Shown here: positions 25,956 to 36,154 of the stretch, piece by piece
Layout of the letters: each line of letters begins with the position of its first letter
How positions within the stretch are numbered: position 1 is the stretch's first letter
Source of the DNA: Rhizobiaceae bacterium
GTDB lineage: Bacteria > Pseudomonadota > Alphaproteobacteria > Rhizobiales > Rhizobiaceae
NCBI GenBank assembly: GCA_025458045.1
Contig: JALOTE010000001.1
Location: 1 to 64,000, forward strand
Length of the DNA: 64,000 bases
Direction: 5' to 3'
Translations under genes and position numbers: made by a program
Notes under the pieces: generated by a model
The model's database searches: none
What the model saw: the letters and a program-made list of their open reading frames with translations, nothing else
What the model was told of the DNA's origin: nothing

Positions 25956-28316
25956 TCACACCCCCAAATTCTGCAATTCCGGCTCTTTGGCCGGTCCGTC
26001 ATGCGCTGCCCCATCGACCGGCAGCATCGGCAAGGACAGCCGCACCATGGCTCCGCTGGCAAAGCCGGTTTCGCCCGGCGCATCCATCAAGGTGATCGTT
26101 CCGCCATGGTCCTCGACAATCTTGCGCACGATGGCGAGGCCGAGGCCCGTCCCCTTCTCGCGCGTCGTCATGTAAGGCTCCAGCAGGCGATTGCGGTCGG
26201 CCGCGGGGAAGCCGCGACCATTGTCGATGACATCGACGACAACCCTGTCACCTGCGCGATAGGTGCGCAGACGGATCTCGCCTTTGGGCCGTTCGGCATC
26301 ATCGGCGACAGCGCCTTCAATCGCCTCCGCCGCGTTCTTCACCAGATTGCCGATCGCCTGCCCCATCAGTCGGCTGTCATACATGCCGAAAAGCGCGTCC
26401 TCGCCGGCCTCGAGCGTGAAGCCGGTCTCGGCATGGGACACTTCGACCAGGAACAGCGCCTCGCGCGCGATCGCCCGCATGTCATGGCGCTCGGGCGAAG
26501 GCTTCGGCATGCGCGCGAAGGTCGAGAACTCGTCGACCATGCGGCCGATGTCGCCAACCTGACGAATGATGGTTTCGGTGCAACGGTCAAACACTTCGCG
26601 GTCATGCTCGACGATTTTGCCGTAGCGGCGCCGCAACCGCTCCGCCGACAACTGGATCGGGGTCAGCGGGTTCTTGATCTCGTGGGCGATGCGGCGGGCG
26701 ACATCGGCCCAGACGCTGGAGCGCTGCGCGTCCACCAGGTCGGTGATGTCGTCGACGGTGATCACATGGCTGTGCTGTGCCTCGGGTGATTGCTCCATCG
26801 TGATCTGGACATTGTAGGTCCGCTCGCGGCCGCCGCGCGTGATCATGATCGAGGCGTTGTGGCTGCGCTTCTTCTGGCGCACGACATCGCGATAGATGTC
26901 GGCCAATTCCGGAATCGCCGTTTCAAGTGCCTGGCCAAGAGGTGGACCGGATATCCTGCCGCCACGGCCCGCCACCAGCGCCGAAGCCGAACGGTTGATG
27001 ATGGTGATCTGCCCGTCGGGCCCGACACCGATGATCCCCGCAGTGACGCCGGACAGCACAGCTTCGATGAAGCGCCGTCGCGTGTCGATCACCTGATTGG
27101 CTTCGAGAAGCGCGCTGCGCTGGCTGGAGAGCTGGCCGATCATGTTGTTGAACGTGTTCGAGAACGCGCCAAGATCCCCGTCCGACGTCTTGACCGGCAG
27201 GCTGACGCTGAGGTCGCCGCCCGCCACTGCATCGGCCGCGTGGATGAGATAGCGGATCGGGCGCACCAGACGGTCGGCAACCGCGATGCCGGTCCAGATC
27301 GCCGACAAAAGCACCACCAGCGTGATGCCGATATAGAGCAGCGCGAAGGCGATCTGCGTGGACGTGCGGTTTTCCTCAAGCCCGCGATACTCGGCCATGT
27401 TGTCTTCCATGAGCCGCAGCGAGCCGAGCACTTGGATATCCACGGTGCGGATCGAATAGAGATAGGCGTCCGGAATGCGCTGAAGGCGGATGATCGTACC
27501 GGCATAGCCGCCCGATGTCGGCGGGATCAGCACGGCACGGCCGTCGAGCGCGGCCTGCATCGCATTGTCCGGAACGGGCGGCAGTTCCTCATCGCCGTCG
27601 ATGTCGGCGGAAACGATGATGTCCTTGTTGGAGCGGATGAGGCTTGCATCCGCCAGCCCGCGGGCGCGCGCCTGCTGCGTCAACAGGTTGCCGAAGCCGG
27701 TCCGGTCGAGATTGAACAGGCTTTCGGCCTGATCGAGTGTCGCAGCCAGCGAAATCGTGGTGCCTTGCAAGTTGCGGGCGTTCTCGTTGATGTAGGCTTC
27801 GGCGATGTTGGACGAGGATTCGACGATGGCGCGCGTGCGCTCCTCGAACCATCGGTCGAGCCCTTGATTGAGCGTAAAGGCCGCAACGAGCGCGACCACC
27901 ATGGCAGGCGTGGCCGCCACAAGCGAAAACAGGCTGATGATGCGCACATGCAGCCGCGAGGCCGCGCGCCGGTTGCGCCGCGCCCTGACAATGCGCCAGA
28001 CTTCATAGACCACCAGCAGCGCGAGACAGGCGATCAGGAACGCGTTGACAACGATCAGTGCCGTCGTCGTTCGCGCGGAAGGTTGGATCGGTGTTGCGCC
28101 GAGCAGGATCGCGAAAGAAACGGTTGCCACCACCAGCGCTGTGACAACCAGCAAAATCCCGGGCACGGCAAACATGCGCCGTCCGGACAAATCCTCGAAA
28201 CGCGTCCCATACGCACCGCGCGGCACGGCATCGGCGGCGGGCGTGCTGCCGAGCGGAATTGCGCTGGGTGTGGGCTGCGGGATCGGGTTCATCGGCCTCA
28301 TTTCCGTTGCCATCAT
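25956..28316 (-). CDS. ntrY: Sensor histidine kinase NtrY
   Basis: Membrane kinase for NtrX, 786 residues. N-terminal membrane region with two adjacent helices (about 50-75 and 84-106) and a third (about 130-150), a periplasmic sensing part, another helix near 330-350, a HAMP domain (ADRLVRPIRYLIHAADAVAGG), a PAS domain, the H-box HEIKNPLTPIQLSAERLRRR, and N/G boxes ([29 protein letters not shown]). A 54-base gap separates it from ntrC. Links nitrogen and, in some species, redox or cell-envelope signals. Confidence 0.95.
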   Translation of the reverse strand: MMATEMRPMNPIPQPTPSAIPLGSTPAADAVPRGAYGTRFEDLSGRRMFAVPGILLVVTALVVATVSFAILLGATPIQPSARTTTALIVVNAFLIACLALLVVYEVWRIVRARRNRRAASRLHVRIISLFSLVAATPAMVVALVAAFTLNQGLDRWFEERTRAIVESSSNIAEAYINENARNLQGTTISLAATLDQAESLFNLDRTGFGNLLTQQARARGLADASLIRSNKDIIVSADIDGDEELPPVPDNAMQAALDGRAVLIPPTSGGYAGTIIRLQRIPDAYLYSIRTVDIQVLGSLRLMEDNMAEYRGLEENRTSTQIAFALLYIGITLVVLLSAIWTGIAVADRLVRPIRYLIHAADAVAGGDLSVSLPVKTSDGDLGAFSNTFNNMIGQLSSQRSALLEANQVIDTRRRFIEAVLSGVTAGIIGVGPDGQITIINRSASALVAGRGGRISGPPLGQALETAIPELADIYRDVVRQKKRSHNASIMITRGGRERTYNVQITMEQSPEAQHSHVITVDDITDLVDAQRSSVWADVARRIAHEIKNPLTPIQLSAERLRRRYGKIVEHDREVFDRCTETIIRQVGDIGRMVDEFSTFARMPKPSPERHDMRAIAREALFLVEVSHAETGFTLEAGEDALFGMYDSRLMGQAIGNLVKNAAEAIEGAVADDAERPKGEIRLRTYRAGDRVVVDVIDNGRGFPAADRNRLLEPYMTTREKGTGLGLAIVRKIVEDHGGTITLMDAPGETGFASGAMVRLSLPMLPVDGAAHDGPAKEPELQNLGV

Positions 28317-28370
28317 GCAACAGAGTGTGGCGACAATGCAACGCTTGATGCCTTCAGGGGCGGATCATAT

Positions 28371-29837
28371 TCAACTGCGCGGCATACGGTAGACCGAGAC
28401 GCCAAGCTCGCGCACCTTCTTGCGCACCGTGTTGCGGTTCAGCCCCAGAAGGTCGGCCGCCTTGATCTGGTTGCCATTGGTCGCGGCAAGGACGGCCAGC
28501 AGCAGGGGGCGCTCCACCTCGTCCATGATGCGCTGATGCAAGCCAACCGGCGGCAGCGACCCGTTGAAGCCAGCGAAATACCGGGCGAGATAGCGCTCGA
28601 CCGCGTTCTCCAGAGAGGTGACCTCGCTCTCTGCCGCCACACCGTCGCTTGTGTCATGTGTTGCAGCCTCGGTCGCTCCGTAAAGCTCGCTTTGAACAAT
28701 GGCGGCGCTGATTTCGTCCTGCGGGTAAAGCGCAGCCAGACGACGCACCAGGTTCTCCAGTTCGCGCACATTGCCAGGCCAGCGGTAGCGCCGCATCAAT
28801 TCCAGCGCATCGGCCGAAATCCGCTTTTCAGGCAAACCCTCCCGGCTGCCTTTCATCATGAAGTGGCGCACGAGATCGGGCACATCCTCCAGCCGCTCGC
28901 GCAAGGGCGGCAGGCGCACCGGCACGACGTTCAGGCGATAAAACAAGTCTTCGCGGAAGCTGCCCGCGGCAATCGCGCCGCGCAAATCCTTGTGCGTCGC
29001 CGCGATGATGCGCACGTCGGTCTTGATCGGCGTGCGCCCGCCGACGCTCATGTATTCGCCCTGCTGCAACACGCGCAGCAGGCGGGTCTGGGCTTCCATC
29101 GGCATGTCGCCGATTTCGTCAAGGAAAAGCGTGCCGCCATCGGCCAATTCAAACTGTCCGGCCTTGCGCTGGACGGCACCGGTGAATGCGCCCTTCTCAT
29201 AGCCGAACAATTCAGCCTCGATCAGGTCGCGCGGGATCGCGGCCATGTTGATGGCGACAAACGGGCCTTTGCGGCGGCGGCCATAATCATGCAGCGCGCG
29301 CGCCACCAGTTCCTTGCCGGTGCCGGATTCGCCGTTGATCATGACAGTGAGGTCCGTCTGCATCATGCGGGCGAGCATGCGGTAGATGTCCTGCATGGCG
29401 GGCGAACGGCCGATCAGCGGCATGGCTTCGGCGGCGTCTGGCGTGTCGGCCGCGGGCTTCGCCTTGGGCTCGGCGAGCGCGCGGCTGACAACCGAGATCA
29501 GTTCCGTCAGGTCAAACGGCTTCGGCATGTAATCATAGGCGCCAGCCTCGGAGGCGCGGATGGCGGTCATGAAAGTGTTCTGCGCGCTCATCACCAGAAC
29601 CGGCAGGTCAGGTCGCGCCTTTTTCATGCGCGGCAGGATGTTGAAGGCGTTGTCGTCCGGCATCATCACGTCGGTGATGACCATGTCGCCGTCCCCGGCC
29701 GCAACCCAGCGCGCCAGCGTCGCCGCATTGCCGGTCGCACGCACCGTGTGTCCTTCGCGTGAAAGGGCCTGCGTCAGAACGGTGCGGATCGCTGCGTCGT
29801 CATCGGCCACAAGGATGACGTGTCCGGTCTCGTTCAT
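28371..29837 (-). CDS. ntrC: Nitrogen regulator NtrC
   Basis: Sigma-54-dependent activator of nitrogen-scavenging genes, 488 residues. Receiver domain with phospho-Asp56 in [12 protein letters not shown]+ domain with Walker A GESGTGKE, intact GAFTGA loop ([11 protein letters not shown]) and Walker [10 protein letters not shown]; Fis-type [23 protein letters not shown]. The ATG at 29837 overlaps the ntrB stop by 4 bases and starts the receiver domain correctly; upstream in-frame sequence belongs to ntrB. Confidence 0.97.
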   Translation of the reverse strand: MNETGHVILVADDDAAIRTVLTQALSREGHTVRATGNAATLARWVAAGDGDMVITDVMMPDDNAFNILPRMKKARPDLPVLVMSAQNTFMTAIRASEAGAYDYMPKPFDLTELISVVSRALAEPKAKPAADTPDAAEAMPLIGRSPAMQDIYRMLARMMQTDLTVMINGESGTGKELVARALHDYGRRRKGPFVAINMAAIPRDLIEAELFGYEKGAFTGAVQRKAGQFELADGGTLFLDEIGDMPMEAQTRLLRVLQQGEYMSVGGRTPIKTDVRIIAATHKDLRGAIAAGSFREDLFYRLNVVPVRLPPLRERLEDVPDLVRHFMMKGSREGLPEKRISADALELMRRYRWPGNVRELENLVRRLAALYPQDEISAAIVQSELYGATEAATHDTSDGVAAESEVTSLENAVERYLARYFAGFNGSLPPVGLHQRIMDEVERPLLLAVLAATNGNQIKAADLLGLNRNTVRKKVRELGVSVYRMPRS

Positions 29838-30997
29838 GGGCGCGCCCCTGCTGGCTCTGGTGTGGTCGCGGGCGTGATGCTGCGCCCTGTTTCGTCTTGA
29901 AACGCAGGCATCAGGATGCGGAATGTCGTGCGGCCGGGCTGGCTGTCGCATTCGATCGTGCCGCCATGGTCGCCGACGATTTTCGCGACCAATGCCAGCC
30001 CAAGCCCGGATCCGTTGGTCTTGGTTGTGATGAAGGGATCAAACATGTGCGGAATGAGGTCCGGCGAAATTCCGGACCCGGTGTCGGTCACGCAGAATTC
30101 GAGCGGCAATGTCATGCGTGTGGACGACCCCGGAAGCGAAAGCCTCATGCCGGGGCGATAGGCCGTCGTGAGTGTGATGCGCTTTGTCTTGCTGCCCATG
30201 CACGCCTCGGCGGCATTCTTGACCAGGTTCAAGAACACCTGGATCAACTGGTCGCGATTGCCGGTGACAAGCGGCAAGGACGGGTCGAACAATTCGACAA
30301 ACTCGATGTCCTTGGCGAAACCGGCTTCCGCCACAGCCTTCACATGATTGAGGACGAGGTGAATGTTGACTGGAAAGCGCTCGATCGGCCGCTCATCGGA
30401 GAACACCTCCATCCTGTCGACCAGCGCCACGATGCGGTCTGTCTCATCCTTGATGAGTTGCGTCAGTGCCTTGTCTTCCGGTGACACCGCACGTTCCAGC
30501 AATTGCGCCGCGCCGCGAATGCCGGACAGCGGATTCTTGATCTCATGGGCGAGCATCGAGGCAAGCCCGGTGACGGAGCGTGCAGCCGCGCGGTGCGTCA
30601 TCTGCCGGTCGATCTTTTCAGCCATCGTCCGCTCGCGGAACATCAGGCAGACCGAGCCGGTCTGCTCGTTCATCGGGCTGCCATGCACATCCGCCACACG
30701 ATCCGGCCCGATGCGTGGCGACGAGACGTCCACACGATATTCGTTGACGCTCGCATGGTCGGCGCGCACCTGTTCCACCAGCGCGAACACGGGCGAGCCG
30801 AACGGCAGGATTCGTTCGAGTTTTTCCCGTGTGAGGTAGGAACGAGACGCGCTGAAAAACGCCTCGGCGGTTGAATTGGCAAAGATGATGTTGTTGCCGG
30901 CGTCAACGACGATCACGGGATGGCTCAACGCATCGAGAATGCCGACCGCCATTTCGGCGGCCGGTGCGGGCAAGAACTGGACCGTGCCTTTCGACAT
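29834..30997 (-). CDS. ntrB: Nitrogen sensor kinase/phosphatase NtrB
   Basis: Soluble histidine kinase controlled by PII that phosphorylates NtrC, 387 residues. N-terminal PAS domain (about 20-120), H-box [22 protein letters not shown]-box [10 protein letters not shown] boxes DTGSGI and [13 protein letters not shown]. No membrane segments. The ATG at 30997 overlaps the dusB stop by one base (TGATG); a GTG one codon earlier is the alternative. The dusB-ntrB-ntrC order is the classical nifR3-ntrBC operon. Confidence 0.96.
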   Translation of the reverse strand: MSKGTVQFLPAPAAEMAVGILDALSHPVIVVDAGNNIIFANSTAEAFFSASRSYLTREKLERILPFGSPVFALVEQVRADHASVNEYRVDVSSPRIGPDRVADVHGSPMNEQTGSVCLMFRERTMAEKIDRQMTHRAAARSVTGLASMLAHEIKNPLSGIRGAAQLLERAVSPEDKALTQLIKDETDRIVALVDRMEVFSDERPIERFPVNIHLVLNHVKAVAEAGFAKDIEFVELFDPSLPLVTGNRDQLIQVFLNLVKNAAEACMGSKTKRITLTTAYRPGMRLSLPGSSTRMTLPLEFCVTDTGSGISPDLIPHMFDPFITTKTNGSGLGLALVAKIVGDHGGTIECDSQPGRTTFRILMPAFQDETGRSITPATTPEPAGARP

Positions 30998-32040
30998 CAC
31001 GCGGCCTCGGCCAATGCTTGCGCATCATGGAAGACCTGCCAGATCAGCAGCGCGGCCTCTTGCGGCGCATGGGTGGTGAGCAGTGCCGTTCGCAACTCCG
31101 GCGGGGTGTGCGGCGCATGGCGGTCGATATACCAGCCGAGATGCTTGCGCGCATGGCGAATCCCCTGCCCGATGCCGTACAGCGTCAGCATGTCCTGGTG
31201 GTGCGCGATCACATAATCCGCCAGAGCGGGCCTCGTCAGCGGCGGCCGGTCTGCATCACGTGCCGCCCCCGCAGCACGCGCGATCATGCCCGCAGCCCAG
31301 GGCTGGCCGTAGCCGCCGCGACCGACCATCACCGCATCCGCGCCGGAAAGAGCCAGAGCGCGTTCGGCATCGGCGGCGGTCACTATGTCGCCATTGACGA
31401 CCAGCGGCACGCAAACCGCATCGCGCACCGCGGCGACCGCAGACCAATCGGCCGCGCCTTGATAGAATTGGCACCGCGTGCGGCCATGGACTGTGATCAT
31501 CTGCGCGCCCGCCGCAACGGCAAGCCGCGCGATGGCAGGAGCGTTATGGGCGCCCGCCTCCCAACCCAGCCGCATCTTGGCGGTGACGGGCACGCGCACT
31601 GCGCTGACAACCGCCTCAACCAGCCGCGCCGCCAGATCCGGCTCGCGCATCAGCGCCGATCCCGCGAGCCCGCCGGTCACCTTCTTGGCCGGACAGCCGA
31701 AATTGATGTCGATGATTTCGGCCCCCTCCGCTTCACAGAAACGGGCCGCCTCCGCCATCATCGCCGGGTCGCGCCCGGCAAGCTGGATGATGCGCACGCT
31801 GCCATCAGGAAAAGCGCGGCGCAGCGTGTCACGCGATGTTCCTTCGCCGACCCGGCTTGCTACCGTCATCTCCGCAACCGCCAAGCCAGCCCCATGCGCA
31901 AGCGCGCGGGCGCGAAACGGAAAATCCGAAACGCCCGACATGGGTGCACAAAACACGCGGTTGGCAATGACATGATTGCCGACCATCAATGGCTTGGCCA
32001 GCCGGCTTGGCACGTCGCCTGATTTTTGCGCATCACTCAT
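30997..32040 (-). CDS. dusB: tRNA-dihydrouridine synthase B
   Basis: FMN enzyme that reduces uridine to dihydrouridine in tRNA D-loops (historically nifR3), 347 residues. TIM-barrel with [12 protein letters not shown] at the start, the catalytic cysteine in [11 protein letters not shown], the KMRLGW motif and FMN phosphate-binding [12 protein letters not shown]. First gene of the ntr operon, divergent from ispDF with a 130-base region between. Confidence 0.95.
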   Translation of the reverse strand: MSDAQKSGDVPSRLAKPLMVGNHVIANRVFCAPMSGVSDFPFRARALAHGAGLAVAEMTVASRVGEGTSRDTLRRAFPDGSVRIIQLAGRDPAMMAEAARFCEAEGAEIIDINFGCPAKKVTGGLAGSALMREPDLAARLVEAVVSAVRVPVTAKMRLGWEAGAHNAPAIARLAVAAGAQMITVHGRTRCQFYQGAADWSAVAAVRDAVCVPLVVNGDIVTAADAERALALSGADAVMVGRGGYGQPWAAGMIARAAGAARDADRPPLTRPALADYVIAHHQDMLTLYGIGQGIRHARKHLGWYIDRHAPHTPPELRTALLTTHAPQEAALLIWQVFHDAQALAEAA

Positions 32041-32170
32041 CGTGCCTAATCCTTAGGCAGTTGTTTTGGTCCAGTCAAATGATCAAAGGGCGCATCCGGC
32101 CTTGCGGCGGCGCGTCGCGCATGCCATCCCCGTAACCGGCTTGCATTGGGGCATGCAACGGGGCGCAGGG

Positions 32171-33361
32171 ATGACAACGGGTTTGGTTCTGGTTGCAGCC
32201 GGGCGCGGCACACGCGCCGGCGACGGTCCGGCCAAGCAATACAGAAGGGTCGGCGGTGTTCCAGTCCTGCGGCGCTCGGCGGAACGTTTTGCAACCATCG
32301 GCGCTATATCCGCGCGGGTGGTGGTTGTCGGACCGGATGACGCCGCAGACGCGCGGGCCGCACTTGGCGATCTCGCGGCGACATTCGACTTTGTGACGGG
32401 CGGCACCACACGTCAGCAATCGGTGCTGAACGGATTGCGGGCGCTCGCCGCATCCGGTGTTGAACGCGTGCTGATCCATGATGCCGCCCGGCCTTTCGTC
32501 AGAGTGTCAGAGATCGAGGCCCTCCTGGCCTTGCCCGCCAACTCTGTAGCGACGCTTGCCGCACCGGTGCATGACAGCCTGCGTCGCATGCTGGACGATG
32601 GTTCGAGCGCGGCTGTCCCGCGCGAGGGCATGCATGCGGTTCAGACACCGCAACTGTTCCCGTTCGCCCGCCTGCTTGCTTCCCATGAGGCAGCGGAAAC
32701 GCGGGGCGACACCGGTTTCACCGATGATTGCGGGCTGATGCAGGCCGCCGGGCACACTGTGACCATCGTGCCGTCAAGCCCCGGCAATTTCAAACTGACT
32801 ACGCCGGATGATTTCGCGCACGCGGAGGCGATGCTGATGACGACACCCGCCCTTCCTGACATCCGCGTCGGCCATGGCTATGACATTCACACGCTGGGGC
32901 CGGGCGACCACGTGACGCTGTGCGGCGTGCGCATCCCGCATGACCGCGCGCTGGAAGGCCATTCGGATGCCGATGTCGGCCTGCACGCGCTCACAGACGC
33001 GCTGCTCGCCACGATTGGCGCGGGCGACATCGGCACGCATTTCCCCCCGTCAGATCCGCAGTGGCGCGGTGCCGCATCGACCATCTTCCTGCGCCACGCG
33101 GGAAATCTCGTCAGATCAGCAGGCGGGCGCATCACCCTCGCTGACGTGACGATCGTGGCGGAAGCCCCCAAAATCGGCCCGCACCGCGCTGCGATGACAG
33201 AGGCGATTGCAGCGGCGCTCGGGCTTGAACTCACCCGCGTCTCCATCAAGGCGACAACCAATGAGCAGATTGGTGCCATCGGCCGCAAAGAAGGCATTTG
33301 CGCCATGGCCACCGCCACCGTAGTGTTTGACGCCAACGCAGCCGGTTCGCCCCATGTTTGA
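32171..33361 (+). CDS. ispDF: Bifunctional IspD/IspF (MEP pathway)
   Basis: Fusion of 2-C-methyl-D-erythritol 4-phosphate cytidylyltransferase (IspD, about 1-225) and 2-C-methyl-D-erythritol 2,4-cyclodiphosphate synthase (IspF, about 235-396), two non-consecutive steps of isoprenoid synthesis. IspD signs: LVAAGRGTRAGDGPAKQY and VLIHDAARPFV. IspF signs: GYDIHTL with the metal-binding Asp/His, GHSDADVGLHALTDALL and THFPPSDP. The ATG at 32171 starts the IspD nucleotide-binding loop properly; an ATG 18 bases earlier is possible. The 3' end overlaps pncC by 8 bases. Confidence 0.95.
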   Translation: MTTGLVLVAAGRGTRAGDGPAKQYRRVGGVPVLRRSAERFATIGAISARVVVVGPDDAADARAALGDLAATFDFVTGGTTRQQSVLNGLRALAASGVERVLIHDAARPFVRVSEIEALLALPANSVATLAAPVHDSLRRMLDDGSSAAVPREGMHAVQTPQLFPFARLLASHEAAETRGDTGFTDDCGLMQAAGHTVTIVPSSPGNFKLTTPDDFAHAEAMLMTTPALPDIRVGHGYDIHTLGPGDHVTLCGVRIPHDRALEGHSDADVGLHALTDALLATIGAGDIGTHFPPSDPQWRGAASTIFLRHAGNLVRSAGGRITLADVTIVAEAPKIGPHRAAMTEAIAAALGLELTRVSIKATTNEQIGAIGRKEGICAMATATVVFDANAAGSPHV

Positions 33362-33857
33362 CCAGGATATCCTCAGCCGCGCGCAATTGATCATCGATGC
33401 GGCGACCGCCCGCGCGATCCGGATCGCCACCGCCGAATCCTGCACCGGCGGCTTGATCGCAGGTGCCTTGACCGAAATCCCCGGCTCCTCGCGCGTGCTG
33501 GACCGTTCGTTCATCACTTATTCCAACAACGCCAAGGCCGAGATGGTGGGCGTGAAAGTGGACCGGTTGCTGGCCTTCGGCGCGGTGTCGGCCGAAGTGG
33601 CGACAGACATGGCGAACGGCGCGGTGAAGCACTCCGACGCCGACCTTGCGCTGTCTGTCACCGGCATTGCCGGGCCGGATGGCGCGACGCCGCAAAAGCC
33701 GGTCGGCCTCGTATTCATGGCGCTCGCCGGAAAACGCGGCACGATCGATGTGAAGGCGTTTCAGTTTGAGGATTATGGCCGCTCGGCCATCCGGCTTGGC
33801 ACGGTCAGCACCGCGCTTCAGATGATCCTCGACCAGCTGCCGCGGTTCCAGCCGTGA
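33354..33857 (+). CDS. pncC: Nicotinamide-nucleotide amidase (CinA C-terminal domain)
   Basis: Deamidates NMN to nicotinate mononucleotide in the pyridine nucleotide cycle. 167 residues, only the PncC amidase domain; the MoCF-like N-terminal half of full CinA is absent, as usual in this order. Signatures: ATAESCTGGLIAGALTEIPG, the ITYSNNAKAEMVGV segment and VTGIAGPDGATPQKPVGLV. The ATG at 33354 lies inside the ispDF end. Convergent with the Coq10-like gene; the 114 bases between show no clear terminator. Confidence 0.92.
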   Translation: MFDQDILSRAQLIIDAATARAIRIATAESCTGGLIAGALTEIPGSSRVLDRSFITYSNNAKAEMVGVKVDRLLAFGAVSAEVATDMANGAVKHSDADLALSVTGIAGPDGATPQKPVGLVFMALAGKRGTIDVKAFQFEDYGRSAIRLGTVSTALQMILDQLPRFQP

Positions 33858-33971
33858 GCCTGCGACGTGGCCTTTGGGCCAATGTCGGCTTTCCGCCGCT
33901 GACCGAGAGTCAGATCGTGGGATGATGATCGAGCGGATCAATTTTGGCCGCCCTGTTGCGGACGTACAACC

Positions 33972-34424
33972 TCAACCCTTCCCGTACACCTTGTCCGCCC
34001 GCTCCTCGAACGCTTCGGCGAATTTGCGGAAAGCGCGGTCGAACATCGCGCCCATCAATGCGCCGAGCACGCGGCTCTTGAATTCATAGTCGATGAAGAA
34101 CACGACATCGCACGCTTTGTCGCCTACCGGTTTGAACGTCCACAGATTGTCGAGGCTCTTGAACGGCCCGTCGATGTAACGGGCGCGGATCTGGCTTTCG
34201 GCGGGCTTCAGGTGCACCTGGCTGGTGAACGTCTCGCGGATCGCCTTGTAGCCAACCGTCATGTCGGCGACGAGCAATGTCTGCCCGTCGCGGTCACGCC
34301 GCTCGCGCACCGACAGCGCTTCGCACATCGGCAGGAATTCAGGGTATTTCTCGACATCGGCGACAAGCGCGAACATATCGGCGGCACTGTGGGCCACACG
34401 CCTTGTAGTTTCATATTTTGGCAT
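33972..34424 (-). CDS. Coq10/RatA-like START-domain protein
   Basis: 150-residue lipid-binding protein of the SRPBCC (START) fold, of the type that includes mitochondrial Coq10 (binds ubiquinone) and E. coli RatA. The family core is RVAHSAADMFALVADVEKYP and EFLPMCEALSV near the N-terminus, with the long C-terminal helix after FKSRVLGALMGAMF. A Coq10-like role in respiration is plausible in alphaproteobacteria. It starts 4 bases after lipA, so it is the last gene of the pdh-lipA string. Confidence 0.87.
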   Translation of the reverse strand: MPKYETTRRVAHSAADMFALVADVEKYPEFLPMCEALSVRERRDRDGQTLLVADMTVGYKAIRETFTSQVHLKPAESQIRARYIDGPFKSLDNLWTFKPVGDKACDVVFFIDYEFKSRVLGALMGAMFDRAFRKFAEAFEERADKVYGKG

Positions 34425-34428
34425 GGGA

Positions 34429-35397
34429 TCAGCGGCTTGCGTGTCTTTCTTCGCGTGCTTTTTTCAGCCGCGCGAAATCATCACCCGCATGATGGGACGA
34501 GCGTGTCAGCGGACTCGCCGCAACCAGCAGGAAGCCTTTGGCGTAGGCCGCCGTCTCGAAGGATTTGAACTCGTCCGGCGTCACGAAATTCAAGACCGGA
34601 TGGTGCTTCTTCGTCGGCTGGAGATACTGACCGATGGTCATGAAATCCACATCCGCCGAGCGCAGATCGTCCATCAATTGCAGCACCTCGTTGCGCTCCT
34701 CGCCAAGCCCTACCATGATGCCGGACTTGGTGAACATCGCCGGGTCGATTTCCTTGACCTGCTGAAGCAGGCGGATCGAGTGGAAGTAACGCGCGCCGGG
34801 ACGGACAGTCAGATAGTTGCGGGCGACCGTTTCGAGGTTGTGGTTGAACACGTCGGGCTTGGCGGCGACGACAATTTCCAAGGCGCCCGGCTTGCGCAGG
34901 AAGTCAGGCGTCAGCACTTCGATTGTGGTTGCGGGGTTCAAGTCGCGCACCGCCAAAATCGTGTCGGCCATGTGGCGCGCGCCGCCATCGTCGAGGTCGT
35001 CACGGTCAACCGAGGTGATGACGACATGGGAGAGGCCCATCTCGCGGGTCGCCTTCGCAACGCTCATCGGCTCTGCACGGTCGAGCGCGTCGGGCTTGCC
35101 GGTTGCGACGTTGCAGAACGAGCAGGCGCGCGTGCAGACCTCGCCCATGATCATGAAGGTCGCGTGCTTCTTCTCCCAGCATTCGCCGATGTTGGGGCAG
35201 CCTGCCTCTTCGCACACCGTCACCAGCTTGTGCTGGCGGACAATGGCATGGGTTTCCTGATAGCCCTTCGAGACGGGCGCCTTGACGCGAATCCAGTCCG
35301 GCTTCCTGGCCTGCGGCTGGTCAGGCCGGTGCGCCTTTTCCGGGTGCCGCGGACGTGTTTCCGGGCGCTCTTTGGTGATGTCGAGAACCGTGACCAT
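34429..35397 (-). CDS. lipA: Lipoyl synthase
   Basis: Radical-SAM enzyme that inserts two sulfurs into the octanoyl chains of lipoyl domains, including those of PdhB and PdhC encoded nearby. 322 residues. The auxiliary cluster motif is [12 protein letters not shown] and the radical-SAM cluster motif CTRACSFC; the C-terminal SSHHAGDDF serine signature (RSSHHA) is present. The ATG at 35397 is chosen over a TTG three codons upstream. Context supports co-expression with pyruvate dehydrogenase. Confidence 0.97.
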   Translation of the reverse strand: MVTVLDITKERPETRPRHPEKAHRPDQPQARKPDWIRVKAPVSKGYQETHAIVRQHKLVTVCEEAGCPNIGECWEKKHATFMIMGEVCTRACSFCNVATGKPDALDRAEPMSVAKATREMGLSHVVITSVDRDDLDDGGARHMADTILAVRDLNPATTIEVLTPDFLRKPGALEIVVAAKPDVFNHNLETVARNYLTVRPGARYFHSIRLLQQVKEIDPAMFTKSGIMVGLGEERNEVLQLMDDLRSADVDFMTIGQYLQPTKKHHPVLNFVTPDEFKSFETAAYAKGFLLVAASPLTRSSHHAGDDFARLKKAREERHASR

Positions 35398-35420
35398 CGT
35401 GTCCAACCTTCAAAACGTGT

Positions 35421-35696
35421 TCACCGCGCCTTTTGCGCGCGGCCAAAAAACCACAGGATGAGCACCGCCCCTGCGACCGCTACTACCAGATTGCCGGCAA
35501 AGCCATAAAACTGAATGTTGAGCACGCCTGCGAGCGTGCCGCCGACAAACGAGCCGGAAATGCCGACAAGGATGTTGGTGAGCAGGCCATGGTCGCGGTT
35601 CATCGCCTTTTCTGCCACATAGCCAGCCAGAAAGCCGATGATCAGCATGCCGAAAAAGCCGACGCCCGGCATTGAGAGCAAACCCGCCTGTTCCAT
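35421..35696 (-). CDS. GlsB/YeaQ/YmgE family membrane protein
   Basis: 91-residue small inner-membrane protein with three glycine-rich hydrophobic helices (Transgly_assoc family; LVGISGSFVGGTLAGVL is the core). Members are often stress-linked; no enzymatic role is shown. The ATG at 35696 follows a GAAAGG ribosome binding site; a TTG two codons upstream is less likely. It lies in a run of three small membrane-protein genes between lpd and lipA. Confidence 0.87.
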   Translation of the reverse strand: MEQAGLLSMPGVGFFGMLIIGFLAGYVAEKAMNRDHGLLTNILVGISGSFVGGTLAGVLNIQFYGFAGNLVVAVAGAVLILWFFGRAQKAR

Positions 35697-35698
35697 GA

Positions 35699-35977
35699 TC
35701 AATGCCTTTCAGACGCGAGCGCAATGGCGCGGAACACGAGAAACCAGATCAAACCGAAGGCGAAGCCGCCGACACCCAGCGCCAGCGTCACCATCCAGAC
35801 GCCGCGCCAGCCTTCGACCGCAACGCCATTGACCGAAATGGTGTTGCCCGACAGCAGCGACAAGGCGGCCACTATGAAGCCGAGTGCGGCAAATCCGACC
35901 GTGCACCATTTCAGCACCGCCCAGCCCCGCGCGCGCCAAGGCGAGGCCTCAAAAGCGAGGATGCCACGGCGCTCCAT
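35699..35977 (-). CDS. Small two-helix membrane protein, function unknown
   Basis: 92 residues with two predicted transmembrane helices (about 21-41 and 60-82) separated by a short loop (GNTISVNGVAVEGW). No family recognised. The ATG at 35977 overlaps the preceding gene's stop by one base (TGATG), supporting this start, and the gene ends 2 bases before the GlsB-like ATG. Confidence 0.65.
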   Translation of the reverse strand: MERRGILAFEASPWRARGWAVLKWCTVGFAALGFIVAALSLLSGNTISVNGVAVEGWRGVWMVTLALGVGGFAFGLIWFLVFRAIALASERH

Positions 35978-36135
35978 CAGGAACCGACCACCCATGCCCA
36001 AAGGATGAAGCCGATCACGGCCACACTGCCGGCCGCGGCGAGCATTGTTCCAAATTCGGGAAACACCCATCCCGCCAAGGCAAGGACGCCAATCAAGACC
36101 AGCACGACGGCCAACCATTTCAAGCGTCCTTGCAC
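35977..36135 (-). CDS. 52-residue membrane protein, function unknown
   Basis: A short reading frame with a GTG start at 36135 and an AAGGAG ribosome binding site at 36143-36148, 7 bases upstream, which is among the best in the region. The product is almost wholly hydrophobic: helix 1 WLAVVLVLIGVLALAGWVF, a short FPEFGTM turn, and helix 2 GSVAVIGFILWAWVV. The stop overlaps the next gene's ATG by one base, and lpd ends 19 bases upstream. It looks like a real, translationally coupled gene of the lpd-lipA segment. Confidence 0.65.
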   Translation of the reverse strand: MQGRLKWLAVVLVLIGVLALAGWVFPEFGTMLAAAGSVAVIGFILWAWVVGS

Positions 36136-36154
36136 GGGCGAACTCCTTGTCAGT

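Noticed and set aside
26790-29762. 990-codon plus-strand frame antisense to ntrY and ntrC
   Set aside because: Very long but explained by codon bias of the opposite genes; sequence is low in hydrophobic patterning and rich in Arg and His.
33858-33971. Possible terminator between pncC and the Coq10-like gene
   Set aside because: Only a 4-bp GGCC dyad is seen and no T-run follows.
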